Assembly: GCA_029237695.1 (NCBI GenBank)
Contig: CM055278.1
Span: 78,203,817 to 78,267,816, forward strand
Direction of reading: 5' to 3'
Source of the DNA: Conchocele bisecta
Taxonomy: Eukaryota > Mollusca > Bivalvia > Lucinida > Thyasiridae
Length of the DNA stretch: 64,000 nucleotides
Program-made: the position numbers and the translations under genes
Notes under the pieces: generated by a model
What the model saw: the letters and a program-made list of their open reading frames with translations, nothing else
Databases searched by the model: none
Told to the model about the DNA's origin: nothing
Part shown: positions 36,479-47,919 of the stretch, piece after piece
How the letters are laid out: every line of letters begins with the position of its first letter
Position numbering within the stretch: the stretch's first letter is position 1

Positions 36479-36807
36479 TACATAGTTCCCACGTCAGTAA
36501 AAGTTACTTCCCTTTGTTGGATACAGCTACACACTGTCGGCCATTTTGAGTGGCAATATTCCATTAGGCCCTATGAACAAATAGTGGAAATAATCCCATT
36601 TTCGGAATTATTAAATTTTCTTTGTCTTCCCATATATTATTTGTTTTTGAACAAAATATATTTCTTTAAGCACTAACATTTATATCAGAGTATTTATGTT
36701 TAATCAATATCAAAATTGCTCGTATTTGTTACGTCTAGTTTTGCCCACAAAGATGGCGGACAAGGGAGACTACTCCGTGTCACATTAGCTCATGTGGGAA
36801 CTATGTA
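36479..36807. mobile_element. Short MITE with 14-bp inverted ends
   Basis: TACATAGTTCCCAC faces GTGGGAACTATGTA exactly. The interior has paired GGCCATTTTG and AAGATGGCGG segments. Flanking TA would fit a Tc1/mariner-type target but cannot be told from the terminus itself. Confidence 0.65.
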
Positions 36808-38534
36808 TTGTTCTGCAGTATCAAACGCCCCACTTTGCCCAGTTGTGTTACCCTGTTATGGACGGCCAGGTTGATGCTAACACTTTCTAATCGCTACCAA
36901 AGACGAAAATCATATTGTGTCGTCATAGATATGGTAATTATGGTATCCATTTTGTTATAGCGTTATGCCATGTACATACATACGTACGTTAAATCTGCAA
37001 AATACCTTGACCAAATTTGGTAATATTTGACAATGTGCCATCTAGATATATTGTTTTGTTGTGCATGTCCCAATGCCCAAGATCAAGGTCACAAAGATAT
37101 GCTCACAATACATAACTATTTAATCCTTTGACCAATATCAGCGCCGTAACCAGAGGTAAAAACCAGACGAGGCGAACCAAGTGCCAATATGGGGGCCAGG
37201 GAACATTCTCCCCGCCACCACACCGGGGATTTGTTTCATTCTTAGCATAAAATAAAATCGGACTCGTCCTTGTTACGGTACTGAATATTGATAAAATTTG
37301 GCAACATGCCCACCACCCCCATATCCCAATGTCAAGGTCACTTTGTTAGGCTGCCAGCGAGGGGATTGGCTTCCAGTACAGAAGCCATTAGTTGTTTGTG
37401 TTGTGTGAGTAAGCCATAGGAACATGTGATCATGTCGTCGTCTGTCACAGCGTCACTGTATATAGATGTACATTTAGTCTTCCATTTCACATGGTGGCAG
37501 TGTGCGTCATGTGAACCAACATTCACGACCACTTCTACATGCATTTTCTACATATCTCAGCAATTTCTGGAATAATTTTGATGTGATCAAAGCTCGGACA
37601 GCCGAGTAAATACATGCGATCATCGGGAGATAACTCGTCATAGATGTAGTCGTTGTAACTGGAGTTATTTCGACAAAATTGTATAAAAATGTAATTTGTT
37701 GTCGCACCAGCTTGCGGATGGCGCGATATAGTCTGCACATTGGCATACGTCCGTCCGTACTTACGTCTGTAGTGCGTCCAGGTTAAAGTTTTTGGTTATG
37801 CGTTGGTGGCTGGTGGCAGATGCTGTAGCGTGTGCTTTGTTAGCCGTACACGATCATCTGTACTGTAGGCAGCTGTCATATTCATTAGATTCTGTCACCT
37901 ACAACATGTCGACTATTCCAGCTGAGCCTGCATCTCTGTGACGTTTAGTCTGTCCATATACTGTTTGATATACTCTAGTTGCAAGTGGGAATGCGTTAAT
38001 GGCAGAGGTATGGCTACGGGCAGTCATTTTGGGGACAAGATGGTCCTAATATTTTAGTTCTAAGCTATTAAGCTTTGTTGTGCCTACACCTGATTTTAGA
38101 TTGATTTGATTTATCAGTGTTTAACGGCCTATCAACTGGTGTGGTATAGACCTGGCAACAGGTCAGGTTATTCTAATTTCAGGGCTTAATATATTATTTT
38201 GTTTCAATGTAAATATTCCCACAACTTTCCCCAAATGCAGCAGGTTAAATACGGCCCAGCCTTAAATGAACTTAGCTGTTGATAGGCCGTTAAACCCCAA
38301 TAAATAAATCAAACCGTATATTACCGTATATAACACCATTGCATCACTCATGCAGACCGGCAGCTTATTCTAACACTTTCACCTCTAAATATATACCGGT
38401 ACTATGGCCTGTTCCATTTTACTTTTGGACTATTCCATTAATAATCCAAGTCGTAAAAATAATGACGAAACCCAGTAGACGCAGATAAGACGTTTGCAAA
38501 TGTAGGCTGTATGGTGTGTTTGGGTGAAAGGGTT
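36808..38534. other. Non-coding stretch with repeat fragments
   Basis: TGTCGCACCAGCTTGCGGAT at 37694 is a lone end of the GCCCGC family (inverse ORFs here are not genes). 38120-38320 is a truncated S1 copy ending GTTAAACCCCAATAAATAAA. Segments with CAAGGTCACTTTG near 37330 are further family debris. Confidence 0.55.
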
Positions 38535-38742
38535 AACCCTTCGAATGCGGCAAACAAAAATTGTCGTCTGCTGCAGTTTTATATATTGTCTTCTTTCTCA
38601 GTAAAACATGGTTTGTCAGCACTTTAGAATCATTTCCATTGGAAATGATTCTAAAGAACTGCCAAACCATGTTTTTGATGATACAAATGGAAAATAGACA
38701 ATAAACAGCAGGCGACAAAAATTAATTTGTGTAGGAGTTAAA
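38535..38742. mobile_element. Palindromic MITE, family F2
   Basis: TTAACCCTTCGAATGCGG to GTAGGAGTTAA, with a clean fold-back core. Confidence 0.8.
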
Positions 38743-39180
38743 CAACTGTGGGTATCAAGCAAATCTCACTGGCAAAGCTGTTCATAAAGTTACTGTTGTC
38801 AAGGCTGTCGTTCATTCGGCCAATACAACTTTAGGCATGAGATTTCAGATTATTTCTTGGCATATCTGTTTTTTTTTTCATGTGTTTACTGTGGGAAATT
38901 TTACGTGTAAAAAAATTAAAAACCTCCATTTTTGGAGCAGATGCATGTAGATATTTTGGCAAATGTATGCGACTGTTATTGCTTTATGTTTTCCCGAACA
39001 TGTCCCTCATGTCTGAACTGGTAAACTGTTATTCATTTATTTTGTAACTTGTACTCGACGATATTGGTGCATATTTGTTATTAATCAGAAACCTTTGTTT
39101 GCTAATAGAATAGTTTCTTCTCTCTGTGAATGTATATTACAGTGGACCATCCCTAAATGGGACGGACACCTTGGTGGTCA
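38743..39180. other. Non-coding stretch
   Basis: Unique AT-rich DNA; nothing recognised. Confidence 0.5.
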
Positions 39181-39904
39181 AAGTTAGAATCGTCTGGAAA
39201 TTTCAATTGATGAATTTACATTTATTGAACATAGGCTGCATGTGCTCAATAAATGTAAATCCAATTGTTTACAAGTAAACGTTAATGTGAAATTTACAGA
39301 GACAGGCCCCTGATGTTCCGCTCCAGTTCAAGTGATAACCCATGACGATTATTCCTAATCCTATTTTTCGATGTAAATATTCCGATCTGATTCTAGGATT
39401 TTCCCCCCAATGCACCAGGTTAAATACGGGATCGAACCCGTTGGCCCGGCCTGAAATGACCATAGCAGTTGATAGGCCGTTGAAAATCCAATCAATCAAT
39501 CAGGTGATCACATGTTTCAATGCTTATCAATCGTGGAACGGCAGCATTGTCGTAGAAAATGTCTTCCTCAAAGAATACTTTGCTAGATAAGTATACTTTG
39601 CAATGTTGGTGAAATAGGCTACTGGTTTGGCCCTCAGATATGTCTTTGGCATTGTTCTATTATTACTAATGCTATTACTGTTAGGGGAAGGGGTCAAGTG
39701 GCTTTGGTGTGGTATGTACCTGGCACCAGGTCAGGTTATTCTAATTTCAGGGCTGAATATATATATGTTTTTCGATAAAATATTCCGTTCTGATTTTGGA
39801 GGTTCCGTTCTGATGCAGCAGGTTGAATATGGGATCGAACTCGTTGGCCCGGCCTTAAATGACCTTAGCTGTTGATAGGCAGTTAAACACCAACAAACAA
39901 ACAA
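39181..39904. repeat. Mosaic of F1, S1 and 51.5-kb MITE fragments
   Basis: 39181-39310 is the inner part of an F1 MITE. 39370-39500 and 39620-39904 are S1 pieces (CCCGGCCTGAAATGACCATA; GGCCTTAAATGACCTTAGCT). 39555-39615 is the right arm of the MITE at 51510-51833 (TTTGCTAGATAAGTATACTT). The S1 pieces may be one copy split by the MITE fragment. Confidence 0.65.
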
Positions 39905-40065
39905 AACAAGCCGTCTCATCAGGATCTGCACTTTTTGCAAGTAATTTTCATACTTTTGAGAACAAAAACACACCCTTTTCATAAATGAACTAGTCTGAAA
40001 ATTGTTTTGTGACAATTGGATTTTTTTTTTTTTTAAATCAAAATCCATTCCAGGTGAAAGTGTTG
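39905..40065. mobile_element. Truncated F5 MITE
   Basis: AGCCGTCTCATCAGGATCTG then CATAAATGAACTAGTCTGAA and CATTCCAGGTGAAAGTGTT, the right half of family F5. Confidence 0.7.
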
Positions 40066-40147
40066 AGGATTCACAGCCAAATGATCTGGTTTGGTAAAGA
40101 CCCCTGGCATCTGATCAGGATATTAAAATGTTATTGTTGGTCCTTAA

Positions 40148-40629
40148 AGGTACATGCCCACTCAGTAGGCACGAACTGTTCATCTCGGACATTTTCTGGC
40201 AAAATAAACATTAATTCACCATTAATCCACATATTGATTGACATTATTATACATTTTATATCAGACATAACTTTCAACACTGATATCAGGGACAATAACC
40301 GTGTTTCCTTAAAATGTTAACGGACATTACTATTTATACTCTGTATTTATTTTTGTATGTGCACTTGTATTACTTCATAATCTGTCGAAAATATTATTTT
40401 TTCAGGTGACGCATTTAATTAGTATAAATAATTAAAAAATACCATGCCTCATTTACTTATGAAAATAGCCTGATACCAACGCACGTCACTATCCGTAAAA
40501 TAAATATTACTAAATGATTATATCTGTATAGTGGGGACTGGTAATTGTTAGAACTGGTAGAATAGTGACACAATTATACACTTATTTAATTCCTATAAAG
40601 AACAGTTTGTGCTGGGTGGGCATGCACCT
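40148..40629 (+). mobile_element. piggyBac-like MITE, family B, intact
   Basis: 482 bp with AGGTACATGCCCACTCAG at the left and the inverse, GGGTGGGCATGCACCT, at the right, flanked on both sides by TTAA (40144-40147 and 40630-40633). TTAA duplication is the hallmark of piggyBac-superfamily transposition. No coding capacity. Confidence 0.85.
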
Positions 40630-40734
40630 TTAAAGAGGCATATCAGGATTTGTTAAAACATATTTTTTAATAAAAACCTGTTTTCATCATGGCCCTGTTT
40701 CAAGTGGTTTAATTGGAAGATTTATAAGGATATA

Positions 40735-40860
40735 TATATAAGATATATAAGATATATACTAGGACTGCTGGGTTGTATCAGATTTTATATCTTGTGAACA
40801 CAACAATATTTATGTACCTATATGGGAGAAGATAAAAACAACCCAGCAGTCCTAGTATCG
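40735..40860. repeat. Fold-back repeat
   Basis: TATACTAGGACTGCTGGGTT faces AACCCAGCAGTCCTAGTATC around a ~75-bp loop. Confidence 0.8.
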
Positions 40861-40900
40861 TCATATATATATTCAATTAAACCCCTTTAAACACTGTTTT

Positions 40901-41503
40901 TGTCGAGCCCGCTTGCGGAAAGCAAGACATAGTGATCACAATGACGTCCGTCCGTCCGTCCGTCCGTCTGTCCGTCCGAAATCTGCGTTAAAGTTTTTAA
41001 ATACCTTATATCTGTGCAGTCCTAAGTCACATTGACTTGAAACTTCATATGCGTATTAGTCATGATCCATATATTCATGCTGTATCCCACTCATGCGGCC
41101 CCTGTGCCCATGGTCAAGGTCAAATGACTTAGAAGTTTGTGTTCTGAAATCTGCGTTAAAGTTTTTAAATACCTTATATCTGTGCAGTCCTAAGTCACAT
41201 TGACTTGAAACTTCATTTGCTTATTAGTCCTGATCCATATATTCATGCTGTATCCCACTCATGCGGCCCCTGTGCCCAAGGTCAAGGTCAAATGACTTAG
41301 TAGTTTGCGTTAAAGTTTCTGTCAAAATTTGCGTTAAAGTTTCTGTCAAAGTTTTCACATACCTACTATCTCTGTAACCGTAAATCAGATTTGCTTGAAA
41401 CTTTGTATGCTTATTGGGCATCAAACTTCAAATAAATACGCTCTGAGACCATCAAATGCCTCGGCGGGCTCGACATGCGGGCCGCCGCGCCCATCTCGTT
41501 ATT
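40901..41503. mobile_element. GCCCGC-family element with 12-bp exact inverted ends
   Basis: TGTCGAGCCCGC (40901-40912) and GCGGGCTCGACA (41464-41475) are exact inverses, followed by a short right tail GCGCCCATCTCGTTATTTTT. The core has a (GTCC)n run and two ~166-bp units with AAGGTCAAGGTCAAATGACT. Best structural reference for the family. Confidence 0.8.
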
Positions 41504-41637
41504 TTTTATAGTATTTTTCAAAAAAATCCTGACATGCCCATTTAATTTGCACTGCTTGCCCCATATGGTGTATTCACATCTGTATTAATAGTGTCACATG
41601 TGTGGGAATGGGTAGTGTGCCATAAGGTATGCTGTTA

Positions 41638-41878
41638 AACCTTACACCGCTATCTTATTTTTTTGTTGTCTGCTGTTTAGTTTCTATTTTCCATTTTTAT
41701 CATCAAAAACATGATTTGACAGCACTTTAGAATAATTTACAACATGCTTTGACAGCACTTCAGAATCATTTCCATTGGAAATGATTCTGAAGTGCTGTCA
41801 AACCATGTTTTTATTGAGAAATAAGGATATAAAAGCAACAGCAGACGACAATTGTTGTGAGTAGCAGTGTAAGGGTTA
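41638..41878. mobile_element. Palindromic MITE, family F2
   Basis: TTAAACCTTACACCGC to GTGTAAGGGTTAA. The long fold-back ATTTCCATTGGAAATGATTC is perfect in the centre. Confidence 0.85.
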
Positions 41879-42224
41879 AAATGGCATGTACTATTTGTTT
41901 GTGTTTTGTACATAGTGCCATTTAATCAGGGATAAGTGCTTTGTATAGCTGTATATCACTTAGAGAACTCCTAGTTAGATCTGTATACTAGGTTTCCTGT
42001 TACAAAACTATAATGTGTCTCTGTATCTTTGCATGAATGAACATAGCCTTGAAATATACGTGGCTGTGACTGCAGAAATCGGGCTTATGGCATTTGTTGC
42101 CAGTCTAACTCCTGATATGTTGGATACACAGGTGGAAGACTCGGACCTAGGACCTGATAAATGGCTCATTTGTAAACCGTTACTCCACCCACCAATTTCC
42201 GTACAATAGACACTATAGCGTTTT

Positions 42225-42995
42225 CAACGTAGGAAAGAGCTTGGGAAAATGTCGTAGTTTCGGACTCGCTCAAACACTACACATTTCAATTTTTCTGCTG
42301 ACTTATGTCTCTGGTAATCCATAAATGTCTTAGGGCTTCAAATATATTCACTTCAATTATTCTGCTTTAAGCATTATCGTTAGTTACGGGCAAATTAGCT
42401 ACCACAGCCAAGGCGATAATTGTGTGTACGAAAGAATGTCACACATTTTTGTGGGCTGTGGAAGCATAAATTACGTGTAAAATCTGGCTGAAATCCCATT
42501 ACAATCTCAACATATTGATGTGAATCACTGAAATAAATATCAGTAAATCCGATGTTACAATTTGTGACTAATAAGTGTCATTCACTAACCTTGAATGATC
42601 TAAAACGTGCATTTATTTTGATTTGCGTTGCAACATTTCGACATAACCTTCCATGAACTTTACTTTTGGATTTCCTTTGTTATATTCGCTGTTATATTCG
42701 CAGAATGATCAATAATGACATCACGGGAAAACCTAAACTGGAGCGTTACAAATACTACAGCCAATCAGGTGGAGATGTGTGTATGGGATTCTTTCGGAAA
42801 GAGGTATTTCTCTGTAACGTTTATAGCTAAAACGTGTGTAACTAACGATACACTAAGCACAGATGTTTAAAGTGAATATATTTGGGGACCTAAGGCATTT
42901 ATTATTTGCCAGAGGCGTAAGTCAGCAGAAAATTTTAAACGTGTGGTGTTTCAGCGAGCCCGAAACTAAGCCTGTCTAGGGCATTTTCCCAAGCT
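42225..42995. mobile_element. 770-bp fold-back element
   Basis: AAGAGCTTGGGAAAATG faces CATTTTCCCAAGCTCTT. The arms continue for about 130 bp (TTTCTGCTGACTTATGTCTC facing GGCGTAAGTCAGCAGAAAA). Further paired motifs (ATCGTTAGTTA, TAACTAACGATA) lie inside. The interior is non-coding. Confidence 0.8.
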
Positions 42996-43232
42996 CTTGC
43001 CCATCTTGAAGGGCTACACCGTATATTGTAAGGAAATGGGTGGGTGGCTTAACGTTTTTCAATAACGTTTTTGGATACTCCTGCAGATGGATAACAATCT
43101 GGGGCCCGTTTCACTAAACTTTGTACGACTAAAATGTTTTGTAAGTGCAAATCGATGGATTTACATTGTGCATATGCAGTCTATGCTCAATAGATGTAAA
43201 TCTAATAATCGTTTGCAAGGAAACATTGTTAA

Positions 43233-43913
43233 AGGTACATGCCCACACAGCAGGTTACACTGTACTACTACTTTTCATTTGGTGGTATGCCTTATGTGAG
43301 CCATTTGTCTACCCACTAACGAGTTATTTTTAATTACGGTGCGTGTTAATTGGTGTTAAATCGCATTTTATATGCCGCGACCAGAAAGGGTATTTTCCGA
43401 CCTCGTGCTATTTTTACCAACACGCGTCACGTGACACGGTCAATCATATCACATATTTGACATGCGCAGTGAAGTATCGGAAGTTGAGAAGAAAAATCTC
43501 TGAGTCCAAATCTAAATCTCCACGTAACTCTTTCCATTCGGTGATCTGGTCGCCAATATTAACCACTCTCTCTCTGTACTGCCTGTCCCTCAGACATTTC
43601 GCCTTTTTTTTTTTGGCCGACGCCGTTTCATATAATTTCCGTCCTGGACGTTTCGACATGTTGATATTCTTGTTTACATATTGGGAAGCCTACTAGCACG
43701 CGTAGTATACTGCGCATGTGCACCGCAAGCTGTGATGTGAAAGTCGTCATCCCCGCATATTATCAAAATAGACTGTTACCGCCGCGCGTCGCTAACATTA
43801 ATAAATGATTATATTTGTATAACGGGCACTCGTAATTTTTAGAACTGGTGGAATAGTGACATAATTTAATTCCTATAAAGAACAGTTTGTGCCTACTGCG
43901 TGGGCATGTACCT
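43233..43913 (+). mobile_element. piggyBac-like MITE, family B, nested in F1
   Basis: AGGTACATGCCCACACAG to GCGTGGGCATGTACCT, flanked by TTAA at 43229-43232 and 43914-43917. Only the terminal ~20 bp on the left and ~170 bp on the right match the intact copy at 40148-40629. The left interior is different sequence and includes a possible captured coding segment. Confidence 0.9.
43444..43659 (-). pseudogene. Possible captured coding segment inside the family B element
   Basis: A 71-codon frame starting with ATG on the - strand. The N-terminus is strongly basic (KRPGRKLYET, AKKKKAKCLRDRQYRE), followed by NIGDQITEWKELRGDLDLDS and EIFLLNF. The W-x2-L-x3-L-x-L-x-S-x-x-x-x-L spacing resembles a short helical module seen before the zinc-finger part of many animal proteins of unknown function; this is recall, not a search. 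It lies wholly inside the transposon and is absent from the copy at 40148-40629. The opposite strand also has a 117-codon frame, so chance is not excluded. Confidence 0.35.
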
Positions 43914-44049
43914 TTAATGTGAAATTGACAGACTGCATGTATCATAATTTTGCACTTGCGCACATTTTAGTCGTACGAATGTTAGTGAAACGGCCCCCTG
44001 CATGTTTTGTTGGAAGCATGACTGTATCACTGACCGAATGGTGAATAGT

Positions 44050-44183
44050 GCAGACCCTGATCACAGTCACATATCACAGACCCTAATCACAGTCACAGAT
44101 CGCAGACGCTGATCACAGTCACAGATCGCAGACCCTGATCAGTCGCAGATCGCAGACCCTGATCGCAGTCACAGATCGCAGAT
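44050..44183. repeat. ~26-bp tandem repeat
   Basis: GACCCTGATCACAGTCACAG then ATCGCA repeated about five times with small length changes. Confidence 0.9.
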
Positions 44184-44184
44184 A

Positions 44185-44360
44185 GGTTTTTTTATTGTAA
44201 ATATTCAGTTCTGATTTTGGGATCCCCCCCCCCCATTTGTACATGTACTTGAACATGTACATGTTTCTACAGGTAATATATGGGATTTAGTACTAAACCC
44301 ATTGACCCGGCCTTAAATGACCTTAGCTGTTGCTAAGCCGTTAAACACCAATCAATCAAA
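44185..44360 (+). mobile_element. Truncated S1 copy
   Basis: TTGTAAATATTCAGTTCTGA to CCTTAGCTGTTGCTAAGCCG and GTTAAACACCAATCAATCAA. It shares an extra GTACATGTACTTG motif with the S1 copy at 44973-45398, so those two are closest relatives. Confidence 0.7.
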
Positions 44361-44749
44361 CGTTATTAGGCAGCAGAAACGGAGCTAGACTGGCCACTAT
44401 TCCTCCAGCCGGCCACATTTACCACTGCCAGTGATGACGGTGGTTTTGCCCACCGACCGACCAACCGACCGACTGAGTGCTGCACCAGACTGCTTTGTAA
44501 GATCATGTATGTTTCAAATCTTCTGCAACTGTCGACCAGTATTACCTCTCGGAATACAGTATTTGGCAATGATAATAAAACACTTTACTGCTCCACAATG
44601 TCACCTCACCAGTTGGGGAAAGGAAACTTATGATGTAATATGATGATAATTATTTTTACAGTAAATTTTGATAAATCTTCCCGACAAAGTTATATATTTG
44701 AACGATATATGTCACACCATAGACAGTAAATGACATATGTATGTGTTTT
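44361..44749. other. Non-coding stretch
   Basis: Nothing recognised apart from an ACCGACCGACC run at 44450. Confidence 0.5.
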
Positions 44750-44972
44750 TGTCGCGCCTGCCCTATATAGTCGCCGCTTTTTCCATCGTTCGTCATCCGA
44801 AATGTTCAAAAGTTTGTACAAGCTTCGTCATCATGGTATAACTTTAATATTACTTGACGGATTGCTTCAATATTTGGACACTTGATACATGTGATCATTC
44901 GGACACCCTCATGCAGCCATTAACATGACCTTGACCTTTTTTATTTCATCTTTTTTATCTTCACATGTTAGC

Positions 44973-45398
44973 AGTGGGTGCTGGTCGGGCGAATGAGACG
45001 GCGTAAGTTAACGGTATGGGTTCCTCCTTTGGCCCTTAGGTACGTTTTTATCTTTGGCTCTTTAGTTAGCTGGGAGTTGATTTGGGTTATTGCCCATTAT
45101 AAAAGTAGTAAGATTATTACTGATCCTACTGCTTTTGGGAGGGGCCAAGTGATTCTGGTGTGGCGAGGACCTGGCATCAGATCAGGATTATTCTGATTTC
45201 AGGGCTGAATATATAGTTTTGTTACTGTAAATATTCAGTTCTGATTTTGGGATTTTCCTCCCATTTGTACATGTACTTGATCATGTACATGTACTTGTAC
45301 AGGTAATATATGGGATTTAGTACTAAACACATTGACCCGGCCTTAAATGACCTTAGCTGTTAATAGGCCGTTAAATCCCAACAAACAAACAAACAAAT
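44973..45398 (+). mobile_element. Full-length S1 SINE with 13-bp target duplication
   Basis: Flanked by TTCACATGTTAGC at 44960-44972 and 45399-45411, a perfect duplication. 426 bp, ending AACAAACAAACAAACAAA. It inserted into the GCCCGC-family element, so it is younger than that copy. Confidence 0.9.
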
Positions 45399-45716
45399 TT
45401 CACATGTTAGCGGAAACTCTTTTTGCGTTTGTACAAGTTTCTTCATCATCGTATAACATTAATGTTACTTGATGGATTGCTTCAATGTTTGGACACTTGA
45501 TACATGAGCATTTGGAACACACTCGTGCCGCCTTTAACATGACCTTGACCAAGTACATTCTCAATTTTGCGAAAACATATAGCCATTTGTTTTGCGTCAA
45601 AAAGCTTGTACAAGCTTCTTCATCATGGTACAACTATAGCATTTGGAACACACTCATGCTGCCAATAACATGACTTTGACCTTTTGTACCTTCACATTTT
45701 TGTGAAACACTTCTCT

Positions 45717-46483
45717 GCGGTACTTTAAGCACATGTTCATGATCATGTTATGGTCATATGCCTCGGCAGGCGCGGTACTTTAGCACATGCCCATGATCAT
45801 GGTACGGTCATATGCCTCGGGAGGCGCGGTACTTTAGCACATGCCCATGATCATGGTACGGTCATATGCCTCGGCAGGCGCGGTACTTTAGCACATGCCC
45901 ATGATCATGGTACGGTCATATGCCTCGGCAGGCGCGGTATTTCGACATGCCCATGACATGGTAGGTCATATGCCTCGGCAGGGCGGTACTTTAGCCACAT
46001 GGCCCATGATTCTTGGTACGGGTCATATGCCTCGGGAAGGCGCGGTACTTTAGCACATGACCCATGATCATGGTTCGGTATATGCCTCGGGCAGGCGCGG
46101 TACTTTGCACATGCCCATGATCATGGGTACGGTATTCATATGCCTCGGGCTGGCGGGGTACTTTCAGCACATGCCATGATCATGTGTAGGTCATATGCCT
46201 CGGCAGGCGCGGTACTTTAGCTCTGCCCATGATCATGGTACGGTTATATGCTCGGCTAGGCGCGGTACTTTAGCACATGCCCATGATCATGGTACGGTCA
46301 TATGCCTCGGCAGGCGCGGTACTTTAGCACATGCCCATGATCATGGTACGGTCATATGCCTCGGCAGGCGCGGTACTTTAGCACATGCCCATGATCATGT
46401 TATGGTCATATGCCTCGGCAGGCGCGGTATTTTACCACATGCCCATGATCATGTTACGGTCATATGCCTCGGCAGGCGCGACA
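45717..46483. repeat. 54-bp satellite array, about 14 copies
   Basis: Unit GGTCATATGCCTCGGCAGGC, GCGGTACTTTAGCACATGCC, CATGATCATGGTAC, with a CATGATCATG palindrome. Copies at both edges are near-identical; those at 45950-46260 have many one-base gains and losses. The ORFs of 68 and 112 codons are repeat-derived. Confidence 0.95.
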
Positions 46484-46756
46484 CCGCTTCCTTGGCGGAC
46501 TTCTTGTATGGTCTCTCTGAAAAGTTCTTGTAAATCAGCATAAATTTCAGGAATCAAGCAGCATTTATTTCCATACTATCATGCTCAAGAATGTTGCCTT
46601 ATTTGACTGCTCTCTATTCTTCGGCAAATATAAAAACATATTTGCTGTGCCATGTTGCAGGAAATGTATTGTGCCATTTTAAAGTTAAGAAGGAAAATCT
46701 ACTAAAAAATGACATCACACCACATGATCTCACTCCCTGGTTGTTATTTCCAAGTT

Positions 46757-47008
46757 AACCCTTTCACCCCTAAGTAACTGAAATGGATTTTGATATGCTA
46801 ATTTTCCGATAAATCCAATCGTCACAAAATGGTTTTCAAACTACCGGTAGTCCATTTATGAAAAGGAGGTGTTTTTGTTCTCAAAAATATGAAAATTACT
46901 TGCAAAAAGTGCAGATCCTGACGAGACGTCTCATCACGAGCTGGCTCATCTGGATCTACACTGTTTGCCAATATGACTATACAGGCCTGCGGTGTTGAAA
47001 GGGTTAAG
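46757..47008. mobile_element. Palindromic MITE, family F5 (TTAA ends)
   Basis: TTAACCCTTTCACCCC at the left and GTTGAAAGGGTTAA at the right. The inner GACGAGACGTCTCATCACGA is palindromic. TTAA followed by CCCTTT is the classic outline of a piggyBac-type MITE end. Confidence 0.8.
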
Positions 47009-47394
47009 CGTCGATGCAACACATAGTGAACGTGTGAAAGATCACGACTTTACGGATATGTGCCATAGTGTACTACTACACAATAACCATATAGAGACTA
47101 CGCAGCATACCAAAGGAGATATGGTTTGATATAGACGGCTTTATGTGTGTTTGTGTAATGGCATATACATTAACAGGGTATTCCATGTTAAGGTTGTTGT
47201 ATGACCCCAGGCTTGGAATTGGTCATGTATTTGTATAGAGAACAGGCAATTTTCTCGTGTTAAATGAACCACACAAATGTCAAAACCTTTTAAATTTTAC
47301 TACTGTTGCTGTGATTGGTTTTATGTTTTATGTTACATGTATAATCAAATAAGTCGGTATGTGTATGAGACACGCCATGCGATTTTGTACTGAA
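47009..47394. other. Non-coding stretch
   Basis: Unique AT-rich sequence; nothing recognised. Confidence 0.5.
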
Positions 47395-47600
47395 GAACAT
47401 GTCTCGTCAAAAATAGTTAAACAATTTACGATATTTTCTGTAAATGATGTTGAAAGGTGACAAAATTTTCGTAGCAAATGCAAATTTTGTCATCTTTTAA
47501 CATCATTTATGGAAAATATCACATTTTCTGTAAATATATTTCATGAAAAATCGCACGTATTCTTGGGTACAAAATCGCCTGATGCGTCTCAATTTAATTT
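47395..47600. mobile_element. Palindromic MITE, family F8
   Basis: ACAATTTACGATATTTTCTG, TGACAAAATTTTCGTAGCAA then TGCAAATTTTGTCATC fold back. The outer TTCTTGGGTACAAAATCGC is shared with 29780-29800 and 48360-48380. Confidence 0.7.
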
Positions 47601-47919
47601 AGTAATTTATTTTATTGCTTTAATATTTTTCTGATGTTCAAAAATCACATCATACATACAGGTGATACAGTACATGCATTTCACGTTGGGTATCGATTAT
47701 TACAAGTCGTCCGTCACAGTTCTAGGAGTGGACCTTAGCTGTTGATAGGCCGTTAAACACCAAATCTAATTTCAAATATATATTTCAAATCTGAATATAT
47801 ATTTTTTCTGTAAATATTCAGTTCTGATTTTGGGATTTTCCCCCCCATTATGACATGGAATTAACCCTTAGTTACATTAAATTAGACATTAAATCATATC
47901 ATATGACGCAATCCATGGG
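47601..47919. repeat. Rearranged S1 fragments
   Basis: GACCTTAGCTGTTGATAGGC and GTTAAACACCAAATC, normally the 3' end of S1, precede TTCAGTTCTGATTTTGGGAT, normally upstream of it, so the order is inverted by rearrangement or by two partial insertions. Confidence 0.6.

Larger units (their letters stand above)
43101..43998. mobile_element. F1 MITE split by a family B insertion
   Basis: The left half (GGGGCCCGTTTCACTAAAC to AAACATTG) and the right half (TGTGAAATTGACAGACTGCA to GTTAGTGAAACGGCCCCC) together make one F1 copy. The join in uninterrupted copies (for example 31420-31445) lacks the 681 bp between them. Confidence 0.9.
44750..46508. mobile_element. GCCCGC-family element with a nested SINE and a 54-bp array
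   Basis: TGTCGCGCCTGCC (44750-44762) and GGCAGGCGCGACA (46471-46483) are exact 13-bp inverses. The right tail CCGCTTCCTTGGCGGACTTC then TTGTA matches the one at 26180-26212. In between are units with AACATGACCTTGACC, an S1 SINE, and a satellite whose unit includes the right terminus itself. Confidence 0.75.

Noticed and set aside
45750..46533. + strand frames of 68 and 112 codons
   Set aside because: The 54-bp unit is a multiple of three, so any open frame stays open; sequence is purely repetitive.
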